Source of the DNA: Naumannella cuiyingiana
GTDB lineage: Bacteria > Actinomycetota > Actinomycetes > Propionibacteriales > Propionibacteriaceae
Reading direction: 5' to 3'
DNA length: 64,000 bases
Assembly: GCF_013408305.1 (NCBI RefSeq)
Contig: NZ_JACBZS010000001.1
Coordinates: forward strand, 2,108,001-2,172,000
Shown: piece by piece, positions 9,096 through 15,556 of the stretch
Layout of the letters: each line of letters begins with the position of its first letter
Position numbering within the stretch: position 1 is the first letter of the stretch
Translations under genes and position numbers: made by a program
Notes under the pieces: generated by a model
The model's database searches: none
What the model saw: only the letters and a program-made list of their open reading frames with translations
Told to the model about the DNA's origin: nothing

Positions 9096-9803
9096 ATGGC
9101 TCACACCGATGGCCCGACGACCGACGACCCGCTCGGGCGGCTCGCGCGCGCGGAGGGCGTACCGTCCGCGGTCGCGTCCGCCCGCGACGCCGCCGACGCC
9201 GTGTTGCGGGACCGCGGCCTGCGCGCGATCTCGCCGGAGGTCTCGGCGCGCGCGCTGTTGGCTGCGGCCCGCGCGTCGGCCGCGATCGAGGCCGACGACG
9301 GCCGCGACTGGACGGCGGGATCGGTCCGGTTGAGCACGGAACTGGTCGGGCTGGCCGCGGAGTTTCGCGGCGAGCCCGGCCGGGTGCTGGCACGGCTGCA
9401 CACCCTCGCCGCGCGTGGGGTGCTGGACGACGATGCCCTCGGGCGCCTGCAACGTCCCGCGGCCGGCCGGATGGCCGACCTGTACGCGCTGATCGCCGGG
9501 CGCACCGCCGCCCCCGCCCTGGTGCTCGGCGCGGTGGTCCACGCCGAGATCGCCGGCACGCGCGCGTTCGGGCCGGGCAGTGGCCTGGTGGCGCGCGCCG
9601 CCGAGCGGCTGGTGCAGATCGGGTCGGGCCTCGACCCCGCGGGGGTGCTGGTCCCCGAGGCCGGGCATCTGGCCGCGGGCGCGAGCTACCACGCGGCGCT
9701 GGCCGGCTATGCGGCCGGCGGGACCGGGGTACGCGCGTGGATCCTGCACTGCGCGGACGCGTTCGCCCACGGGGTCGAGGTGTCGCCGGTACGCCAGAAC
9801 TGA
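9096..9803 (+). CDS. Degenerate Fic/Fido-fold protein of the ssd neighbourhood
   Basis: 235 residues. Homologues next to ssd in actinobacteria are often labelled oxidoreductase, but I see no dinucleotide motif. Instead the order of elements follows a Fic protein: an inhibitory-helix-like SAAIEA (61-66, compare S/TxxxEG/N), then AFGPGSGLVAR (157-167) aligning with HxFxD/EGNGRxxR, then SYHAALAGYAAGGTGVRAWI (197-216), like the post-motif helix of Fic domains. The catalytic His, acidic residue, Asn and first Arg are all replaced, so AMP-transfer is unlikely. The start lacks a ribosome site and follows CAGACT by 7 nt (leaderless candidate). It precedes the Ssd/Tad cluster. Confidence 0.6.
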   Translation: MAHTDGPTTDDPLGRLARAEGVPSAVASARDAADAVLRDRGLRAISPEVSARALLAAARASAAIEADDGRDWTAGSVRLSTELVGLAAEFRGEPGRVLARLHTLAARGVLDDDALGRLQRPAAGRMADLYALIAGRTAAPALVLGAVVHAEIAGTRAFGPGSGLVARAAERLVQIGSGLDPAGVLVPEAGHLAAGASYHAALAGYAAGGTGVRAWILHCADAFAHGVEVSPVRQN

Positions 9804-9876
9804 CTCACCGGAGCTGATTCATCGGTACGCCGGAGCTGGCGTGTCACGGGAGGTCAAGCCGGGCTCGCGCAAGAAA

Positions 9877-9902
9877 CGGCGCCCGTCTCACGACGGGCGC
9901 CG
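9877..9902 (+). terminator. Hairpin terminator after the Fic-like gene
   Basis: Perfect 11-bp stem (9877-9887 with 9892-9902) around a TCAC loop, 74 bp after the stop at 9803. No U-run follows. Confidence 0.6.
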
Positions 9903-9952
9903 CCCCGCACATGGGAACCGAGGTGACCATGCGTGCAGTTCATCAATGCTGG

Positions 9953-9968
9953 CCGAGGCAAGCCTCGG
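9953..9968. promoter_or_regulatory. Palindrome CCGAGGCAAGCCTCGG (possible operator)
   Basis: A 7-bp perfect inverted repeat with a 2-bp centre lies in the 369-bp gap before ssd. Its core AGGCAAGCCT loosely resembles DtxR/IdeR half-sites but lacks the flanking A/T bases. Function unproven. Confidence 0.3.
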
Positions 9969-10084
9969 AACTCAGCAACCCATGGATGGTTCTGGTCGCC
10001 GCGTGGGTACCTGTTCCGTTGTGAAGGCCTTGCACCAGTTGTACCCCTCCGCCGCCCGGAAGGGAAGACCCCGATCGCTGTGAA

Positions 10085-10121
10085 TTGTCCACAGGCAACG
10101 GATTGCGTCGAATTGTCCACA
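10085..10121 (+). promoter_or_regulatory. Two DnaA boxes upstream of ssd
   Basis: Two perfect copies of TTGTCCACA (10085-10093 and 10113-10121), same orientation, 28 bp apart, 52 bp before the ssd start. TTGTCCACA is the actinobacterial DnaA-box consensus. A second pair lies after tadC at 14029-14065. Binding is inferred. Confidence 0.6.
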
Positions 10122-10172
10122 GATCGGGCGGCGGGTCTGGTGCCCGGTTGACGGGCGCCGCAGCGTGGTCAC

Positions 10173-11222
10173 ATGGGTGTTGCCGAGGCCGATCCGCTGG
10201 TGATCACCGCCGATCCGCTGTTGCTTGATCAAGTCCTGGCGTCCGCGGCCGTGGCCGGTGTCGAGCCGGCCGTCGTCGACGAGCCGGGCGCGGCGCGGCG
10301 CCTGTGGCACGCCAGCCCGTCGGTGCTGGTGGGGCTGGACCAGGCGCGCGGGGTGACCGAGCAGTTGCTGCCCCGGCGGCCCGGTGTGGTGTTGCTCGGC
10401 CACGAGGCGGATCGCGCCGCACTGTGCGGGTGGTCACAGCCTCTGGGGGCCACCACGCTGGCCCTGCCCGCGGGGGTGGAGTGGCTGAGCTCGGTGCTCG
10501 CCGGAGACGGCGTCGTCGAGTCCGGCGGCGCCTCGGTGCTCGCCATCGCGGGCGGCTCCGGCGGGGTTGGCGCGTCCACCCTGGCCGTCGGGCTGGCGCA
10601 GGGTCTGGCCGCGCGCGGATCGGTGATCGTGATCGACGCCGACCCGGACGGTGGCGGTCTTGATCTTGTCCTCGGTGTGGAGCAGGAGCCCGGCTGGCGC
10701 TGGGACCGGCTTGCGACGGCGCGCGGCTTCGTTGCCGATCTTGGTCGGGAGCTGCCGCGCCGTGAGGGCGTCGGTGTGCTGGCCGCCAGTCGGTCGGGCG
10801 CGGGCGAGCCCGACGGCGCGGCGGTTTCCGCGGTCCTGCGCTCCGCCGCTCGCGGACACGACGCGGTGATCGTCGATCTTGGTCGCGGGGGCGGGCCGCT
10901 GGCCGAGCAGGTGTTGCGTCACGCGGGTGAGGTGTGGCTGCTGGCCGGCTGCGATGTCTGGTCCGTCGCCGCGGCGCGGCGCGCCGGCGAGCGGCTCGGG
11001 CGATCGGCCGCGGTGCGTGTGATCACCCGTGAGCGGCCGTGGAGCGATCTCGGGGGTCGCCAGGTGGCCGAACTGCTGGGTGCGCCGTGGCTGGGGTCGG
11101 TGCCGGAGGACCGTCAGCTCGGGCCGGGGATCGAGCACGGCGCCGGGCCGCTCGGCGCTGCCGGGCGGCGCTGGCGGCGGCGGGTCGAGCAACTCGCCGC
11201 CGGTATCGGGGCGGTCCCGTGA
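10173..11222 (+). CDS. ssd: CpaE/MinD-like septum-site-determining protein Ssd
   Basis: 349 residues. An N-terminal receiver-like region without obvious phospho-acceptor (residues 1-115) is followed by a ParA/MinD-type ATPase domain with a deviant Walker A, GGSGGVGAST (about 126-135), and VIVIDADPDGGGLDLVLG as the switch region. This is the actinobacterial CpaE homologue (TIGR03815 type), called Ssd in Mycobacterium, where it affects septation. It heads the tad-like cluster, and its stop overlaps the start of the secretion ATPase (GTGA, 11219-11222). No good ribosome site is seen before the ATG. The two DnaA boxes just upstream may link expression to the cell cycle (inference). Confidence 0.85.
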   Translation: MGVAEADPLVITADPLLLDQVLASAAVAGVEPAVVDEPGAARRLWHASPSVLVGLDQARGVTEQLLPRRPGVVLLGHEADRAALCGWSQPLGATTLALPAGVEWLSSVLAGDGVVESGGASVLAIAGGSGGVGASTLAVGLAQGLAARGSVIVIDADPDGGGLDLVLGVEQEPGWRWDRLATARGFVADLGRELPRREGVGVLAASRSGAGEPDGAAVSAVLRSAARGHDAVIVDLGRGGGPLAEQVLRHAGEVWLLAGCDVWSVAAARRAGERLGRSAAVRVITRERPWSDLGGRQVAELLGAPWLGSVPEDRQLGPGIEHGAGPLGAAGRRWRRRVEQLAAGIGAVP

Positions 11223-12358
11223 GCGCCGTTGATCTTGATCGACTCCGGCCTGATCTGGCCACGCTGGGGCGTGCCCCCACGGCCGCCGACGTCGCCTCGG
11301 CGATGCGGCGCTGCGGGATGGCGGTCACCGACAGCGCGGTGTTGGAGACCGTCGCCGAGCTGCGCCGCGACACCCTCGGTGCCGGCCCGCTCGATGCCCT
11401 GCTCCGCGAGCCGGGCGTGACCGATGTGCTGGTCAACGGTCCGGATCAGGTGTTCGTCGACCGCGGATCGGGGCTGGAGCAGACCGCCATCCGGTTCGGT
11501 TCCGATGCCGACGTCCGGCGCCTGGCGGCCCGACTCGCCGCATCCGCAGGGCGCCGGCTCGACGACGCGAGCCCGTACGTGGACGCGCGGATGAGCGACG
11601 GGGTCCGGGTGCACGCCGTGCTTGGTTCGCTCGCCGCGCCGGGCACCTGCCTGTCCCTGCGCGTGCCGTCCCGGATCCACCTGTCCCTCGACGAGTGGGT
11701 CGAGCGCGGCTCGCTGCATCCCGTGGCGGCCGATGTCTTGCGGCAGGTCGTCGCGGTGCGTGTGGCGTATCTGGTCAGCGGCGGCACCGGTACGGGGAAG
11801 ACGACCCTCCTCGCCGCACTGCTCGGACTGGTGCCGCACCGCGAGCGGTTGCTGATCGTCGAGGACTCCCGCGAGCTGGCCCCCGACCATCCCCACTGTG
11901 TGCGGCTCGAGGCCCGGCCACCGAACGGCGAGGGGATCGGTGCCGTCGAGCTCGCCGTCCTGGTCCGCCAGGCGCTGCGGATGCGGCCCGACCGGGTCGT
12001 GCTCGGCGAGGCCCGCGGTGCCGAGATCTGCGATCTGCTGACCGCCCTGAACACCGGCCACGAGGGCGGTTGTGGCACCGTGCACGCCAACTCCGCCGAC
12101 GACGTGCCGGCCCGGATCGAGGCGCTGGCCGCCCTGGGTGGCCTGGACCGCAATGCGGTGCACGCGCAGCTGGCCTCCGCGGTCGAGGTGTTCGTGCACA
12201 TCCGCCGCGGGCCGAGCGGACACCGGCAGGTGGCCCAGATCAGCGTGGCGCGGCGAGACGGCGAGTTCGTCCGCGCCGAGCCGGCGCTGCTGTTCGACGA
12301 CACCGGCGCGCGGCGCGGCCCGGGCTGCGCCCGGCTGGAGCGGGTGCTCGGCCGATGA
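11219..12358 (+). CDS. tadA: TadA/CpaF-type secretion ATPase
   Basis: 379 residues from GTG 11219 (overlapping ssd), the start that fits coupling; the frame is open further upstream. The type II/IV secretion ATPase motifs are complete: Walker A GGTGTGKT (about 188-195), Asp box (IVEDSRELAPD), Walker B RPDRVVLGEARG and His box TGHEGGCGTVHANS. The N-terminal part has LGAGPLDALLREPGVTDVLV, typical of CpaF. It powers assembly or export of Flp-type pseudopilins with the TadB/TadC platform encoded next. It belongs to the helicase/secretion neighbourhood ATPase type (TIGR03819). The stop overlaps tadB (ATGA). Confidence 0.88.
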   Translation: MSAVDLDRLRPDLATLGRAPTAADVASAMRRCGMAVTDSAVLETVAELRRDTLGAGPLDALLREPGVTDVLVNGPDQVFVDRGSGLEQTAIRFGSDADVRRLAARLAASAGRRLDDASPYVDARMSDGVRVHAVLGSLAAPGTCLSLRVPSRIHLSLDEWVERGSLHPVAADVLRQVVAVRVAYLVSGGTGTGKTTLLAALLGLVPHRERLLIVEDSRELAPDHPHCVRLEARPPNGEGIGAVELAVLVRQALRMRPDRVVLGEARGAEICDLLTALNTGHEGGCGTVHANSADDVPARIEALAALGGLDRNAVHAQLASAVEVFVHIRRGPSGHRQVAQISVARRDGEFVRAEPALLFDDTGARRGPGCARLERVLGR

Positions 12359-13188
12359 GCCCGGTGCTGGTCGGTCTCGCGGCGCTCGCGGCCGCGCTCG
12401 CAGCCATCGGCTGGTGCGGCGCGCGGGCGCCGACCGATCGGCTCACGGCACCGCTGCCGGGCCGCGTGCGGCGAGCGGGCCGCTGGCGGTGGTTGGGGAT
12501 CGCAGCACCCGTGATCATGGTTGCCGGGTACGCCGCCGCCGGCCCCGGCGCGGTGCTGCTGTCGCTGTCGGCGGTGCTGGTGGTGGCGGCGGTCGTGCTG
12601 GTGGCGCGCGCTCAGTTTCGTGCCCGGCGTGCCGCCGCCCGTCGCGACCAGGTGGCGGAGGCCTGTCAGGTGATCGCGCAGCATCTGCGCAGCGGCGCCA
12701 TGCCGGGCAGCGCACTGGAGGACGCCGCGGCGGAGTACGCGGTGCTCGGGCCCGCCGCGGCGACCGCGCGGCTCGGCGGCGATCCGGTTCGGGTGTTGTT
12801 CGCGGCGGCCCGCGCGCCGGGGGCGGCCGGGTTGGCCGATCTGGCACGCGCGTGGTCGCTGATCACGAGCCTGGGTGCGCCCGCCGGGCCGTTGTTGGAG
12901 CGGATCGCGGAGAATGTCCGGCAGGCGCGAGACCTCGACCGGTCCGTGCGCTCGGAACTGGCCGCGCCCCGGCTGACCGGCCGGCTGTTGGCGGTGCTTC
13001 CGGCGGCCGGGCTGGCCATCGGCTTCGCGGTCGGTGGCGACCCGCTCGGCTTCCTGACCGGGACGCTGGCCGGGCAGGCGTGCCTGCTCGCCGGGGTGAT
13101 CCTCGCCGTGGCGGGCGTGCTGTGGAGCGAACGGATTGCCGGCACCGGGGAGGACGAGGCGCCGACAGGTGGGGGCGAGGGCACATGA
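12355..13188 (+). CDS. tadB: TadB-like type II secretion platform protein
   Basis: 277 residues. Two N-terminal membrane segments (VLVGLAALAAALAAIGW and APVIMVAGYAAAGPGAVLLS), a cytoplasmic T2SSF-like helical region (CQVIAQHLRSGAMPGSALE) and two C-terminal membrane segments match TadB-like proteins of actinobacteria. It is flanked by 4-base overlaps on both sides (12355-12358, 13185-13188), so the stoichiometry with TadA and TadC is probably set by coupled translation. Confidence 0.8.
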   Translation: MSPVLVGLAALAAALAAIGWCGARAPTDRLTAPLPGRVRRAGRWRWLGIAAPVIMVAGYAAAGPGAVLLSLSAVLVVAAVVLVARAQFRARRAAARRDQVAEACQVIAQHLRSGAMPGSALEDAAAEYAVLGPAAATARLGGDPVRVLFAAARAPGAAGLADLARAWSLITSLGAPAGPLLERIAENVRQARDLDRSVRSELAAPRLTGRLLAVLPAAGLAIGFAVGGDPLGFLTGTLAGQACLLAGVILAVAGVLWSERIAGTGEDEAPTGGGEGT

Positions 13189-13928
13189 GTGCGAGCTGGC
13201 TGGTCGCCGCCGCTGCCGTCGGTGCGTTCTTGTGGCTCGGCGTCCCGGCCCCCGACCGGGCACGCGGCCGGTTGCGACCGGCGGTCTCGGACGCCACGGC
13301 GGCCGGCGGGCCGCGGATCGTCCTGCCGACCAGGCTCGCGGCCGGTGTCGGAGCGGGCACGGTCGCGGCCTGGCTCGCGTCGGGCTTCGGCGCGGCTCCC
13401 GGACTGGCGGTCGGCGGCCTGGTGGCCGCCGCCGTCATCGTCGCCCTCGGCCGCCTCGAACCGGCCTTCCTGGCGCGCGAACGTCATCGCATCGTGCTGG
13501 AGTTGCCCGTCGCGCTCGACCTGCTCGCGAGCTGCCTGGCGGCCGGGCTGCCGCTGCGCCGCGCCTTGCCGAGGGTGACGGCACTGCTGCCGGGGCCGCT
13601 GGGCCGCGAGCTCGGCCGGGTCACCGCCCGGCTGGAGCTGGGCGAGGGCGATGCCGCCGCCTGGCGCGCGCTGGCCGACCATGATCAGCTCGGGCGGTTG
13701 GCCCGCGATGCCGCTCGTTCGGCCGAGTCCGGCGCACCGCTCGCCGAGCTGTTCGGCCAGCACGCCCACGATGCCCGCGCCGATCGCCGGGCGGCGCTCG
13801 AGGAGCGGGCACGCACGGCCGGCGTGCGCGCGGTCCTGCCGGTGGCGCTGTGCTTCCTGCCGGCGTTCTTCCTGATCGGTGTCGTGCCCATCGTGGCCGG
13901 TGCCGTGATGATGCTGCTGCCCGCCTGA
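13185..13928 (+). CDS. tadC: TadC-like type II secretion platform protein
   Basis: 247 residues. Membrane segment at the N-terminus, two more around residues 48-90 (RLAAGVGAGTVAAWLASGFG and LAVGGLVAAAVIVALG), a T2SSF region (LPVALDLLASCLAAGLPLRR ... ESGAPLAELF) and a last hydrophobic hairpin (ALCFLPAFFLIGVVPIVAGA). It is the second platform subunit. It ends the first part of the cluster; a 257-bp gap with DnaA boxes separates it from the pseudopilin genes. Confidence 0.8.
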   Translation: MSASWLVAAAAVGAFLWLGVPAPDRARGRLRPAVSDATAAGGPRIVLPTRLAAGVGAGTVAAWLASGFGAAPGLAVGGLVAAAVIVALGRLEPAFLARERHRIVLELPVALDLLASCLAAGLPLRRALPRVTALLPGPLGRELGRVTARLELGEGDAAAWRALADHDQLGRLARDAARSAESGAPLAELFGQHAHDARADRRAALEERARTAGVRAVLPVALCFLPAFFLIGVVPIVAGAVMMLLPA

Positions 13929-14028
13929 TCGGGCGGCGCCGGAGATCGGCCGGCCCGGCGTTGCGACCGTGCGGATGATCACCCGCTCCCGTCAGCCACC
14001 GATCGCGATGTCCGCACCGACCGCGGCG

Positions 14029-14065
14029 TTGTCCACAGGTCGGCAACCGCCCCCGGTCATCCACA
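14029..14065 (+). promoter_or_regulatory. DnaA-box pair between tadC and the pseudopilin genes
   Basis: TTGTCCACA at 14029-14037 is a perfect actinobacterial DnaA box. TCATCCACA at 14057-14065 differs from TTATCCACA by one base. The 28-bp spacing is the same as in the pair upstream of ssd. They lie 121 bp before the DUF4244 start, where its promoter is expected. Confidence 0.5.
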
Positions 14066-14185
14066 GATTCACCCACCGGCGACAAAACACCCCGCCCGGA
14101 TCCGACTGTCTGAACGACCCGATCGGGTCAGGCGCCGGGCGCGGCGATGGCGCCCGGGGTCCGGGGACATCAGGGAAGGAAGATC

Positions 14186-14494
14186 ATGATCAACGAAGCG
14201 GAGAAGATCAACCGCGGGGCCGACGGCGTCGCCGACGTCGTCGGTGAGCGTCCCGCGGCCGGAGGGGAGCTGGTGGCCGTCCACCCGCGCCCGCAGCGCG
14301 ACGAGCGTGGCATGAGCACGGCGGAGTACGCGGTGGGCACGGTGGCGGCTGTCTCGTTCGCCGGGGTGCTGTTGAAGGTGCTCACCGATCCCAATGTGCA
14401 GCGGCTGCTCGTCGAGTTCATCATCTGGCTGATCGGGCTCTTCACGGGCCTCGATCCGTTCGGCACGGGTGCGCCGCCGACGACCCGTCCCTGA
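14186..14494 (+). CDS. DUF4244 Flp-like pseudopilin
   Basis: 102 residues from ATG 14186, preceded by gggaaggaag. A charged 42-residue leader ends in RDERGMSTAEYAVGTVAA: a Gly before the cleavage point, a Glu at +5 and a Tyr next to it, as in Flp/class III prepilins. One hydrophobic helix follows, then LVEFIIWLIGLFTGL and a short tail. DUF4244 proteins (Rv3656c type) always sit in this cluster. No prepilin peptidase gene is in the window, so processing must rely on one elsewhere, or the leader is retained. Confidence 0.82.
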   Translation: MINEAEKINRGADGVADVVGERPAAGGELVAVHPRPQRDERGMSTAEYAVGTVAAVSFAGVLLKVLTDPNVQRLLVEFIIWLIGLFTGLDPFGTGAPPTTRP

Positions 14495-14594
14495 GCGAGC
14501 GAAGCCGCGGGGCGCCGACGACGGCGACCCCGCGGCAACTCGTCGCGGCGCCCACACCGGCGCGCGACGTTCCACCACGACGGAAGGCAGCGAG

Positions 14595-14984
14595 ATGATC
14601 CCGCACCGAGGCAATGCGACACCGCTTTCGTCCGGGTCGTGCCCGCCCGCTCGTGGCGAGCGGGGCATGGTCACCGCGGAGATCGCGCTGGGCACGCTCG
14701 CGGTGATCCTGGTCGCGGTCGCCATTGCGTGGCTGATCGGCGGCCTCACCCAGCAGGTGCGGTGTGCGGACGTGGCCTCGGAGGTGGCCCGGCAGGAGGC
14801 CCGCGGCGACCGCGCCGCCGCCGACCGGGCGCGCGGCCGGGCGCCGCGCGGGGCCAGCGTGGAGACGGTGCGCGAGGGAGGCCAGGTCGTCACCACGGTG
14901 CGACTGGACTACCGGCCGCTGGAAGCGGCGCCGGCAGTCTCGTTGCGGGCGCGCTCGGTCGTGCTGCTGGAGCCCGGCGAATGA
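14595..14984 (+). CDS. TadE-like pseudopilin-domain protein
   Basis: 129 residues from ATG 14595, chosen for the ggaaggcag ribosome site; the frame extends upstream into GC-rich nonsense. The sequence ERGMVTAEIALGTLAVILVA is a TadE-type N-terminal motif (Gly, then Thr-Ala-Glu) followed by one membrane helix and an extracytoplasmic domain with one Cys. Corresponds to the Rv3655c position. Its stop overlaps the next start (ATGA, 14981-14984). Confidence 0.78.
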   Translation: MIPHRGNATPLSSGSCPPARGERGMVTAEIALGTLAVILVAVAIAWLIGGLTQQVRCADVASEVARQEARGDRAAADRARGRAPRGASVETVREGGQVVTTVRLDYRPLEAAPAVSLRARSVVLLEPGE

Positions 14985-15376
14985 GGGGCCGGCCGGGTCG
15001 CGCGGGCGACGAGCGCGGCTCCGGGACGATGCTGCTGCTGGCCGCCACGATCGTCGCGCTGATGCTCGCCGCCGCCCTCGCGGTGGCGACGGGCTACCGC
15101 ATCCCGCAGGCGCGCGCCCGGGCCGCCGCGGACGCGGTCGCGCTGTCCGGCGCCATCGCCGTCCGGGCCGGCGGCGACGCCTGCGCGGCCGCCCAGCGGG
15201 CGGCGAGCGTCAATGCGGTTCGACTGCTCGACTGCTCGATGGCCGGCGACTCGGTCGACCACGTCGTCTCGGTGCGGGTCGCGGTCGCGGTCCGCGCACC
15301 GTTCGCCGGCCTGCCGCGAGAGATCGTCGCCACCGCCCACGCCGGCCGGCTGGAGACCGCCTCCGCGCCACCGTGA
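14981..15376 (+). CDS. Helicase/secretion-neighbourhood TadE-like protein (Rv3654c type)
   Basis: 131 residues. GDERGSGTMLLLAATIVALM gives the TadE-like N-terminus with a single membrane helix. The rest is alanine-rich, with two Cys (CAAAQ, LLDCS) that could form a disulfide outside the membrane; SVNAVRLLDC and VSVRVAVAVRAPF match the family pattern (TIGR03816 type). It is the last gene of the cluster. The DECH-box helicase gene that gives this neighbourhood its name is not in this window. Confidence 0.75.
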   Translation: MRGRPGRAGDERGSGTMLLLAATIVALMLAAALAVATGYRIPQARARAAADAVALSGAIAVRAGGDACAAAQRAASVNAVRLLDCSMAGDSVDHVVSVRVAVAVRAPFAGLPREIVATAHAGRLETASAPP

Positions 15377-15429
15377 CGGCACGCGGCGACCCAGCTTGTG
15401 GCCGGCCGCGCCATGCGCCAGACTGCGTG

Positions 15430-15466
15430 CCTGCCGCCGCGTGACTTCGGTCACAGCGGCGGCAGG
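15430..15466 (+). terminator. Long GC hairpin with TTCG loop
   Basis: Arms 15430-15445 and 15450-15466 pair as 11 bp plus 5 bp with a single bulged A at 15455, closed by the very stable TTCG tetraloop. It lies 54 bp after the last Tad-cluster stop and ahead of hppA, so it is probably the cluster terminator. Confidence 0.65.
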
Positions 15467-15476
15467 CTGTGACTCC

Positions 15477-15482
15477 TATACT
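15477..15482 (+). promoter_or_regulatory. Possible -10 box of hppA (TATACT)
   Basis: TATACT fits the TANNNT -10 consensus and lies 74 bp before the hppA GTG. No convincing -35 is present 16-18 bp upstream because that stretch belongs to the hairpin. Confidence 0.35.
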
Positions 15483-15556
15483 CCGGACCAGTCATTGGGG
15501 GCCAGGAGACAGCTCAACACCAACGCCGGCAACGTGGCCGGCCAGGGGAGGTCGAC

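Larger units (their letters stand above)
9804..10172. other. Gene-free region upstream of the Ssd/Tad cluster
   Basis: No convincing coding frame is present. The 369 bp hold a terminator hairpin (9877-9902), a 16-bp palindrome (9953-9968) and two DnaA boxes (10085-10093, 10113-10121). The promoter of ssd must lie here or just upstream of the boxes, but no clear -35/-10 pair could be assigned. Confidence 0.6.
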
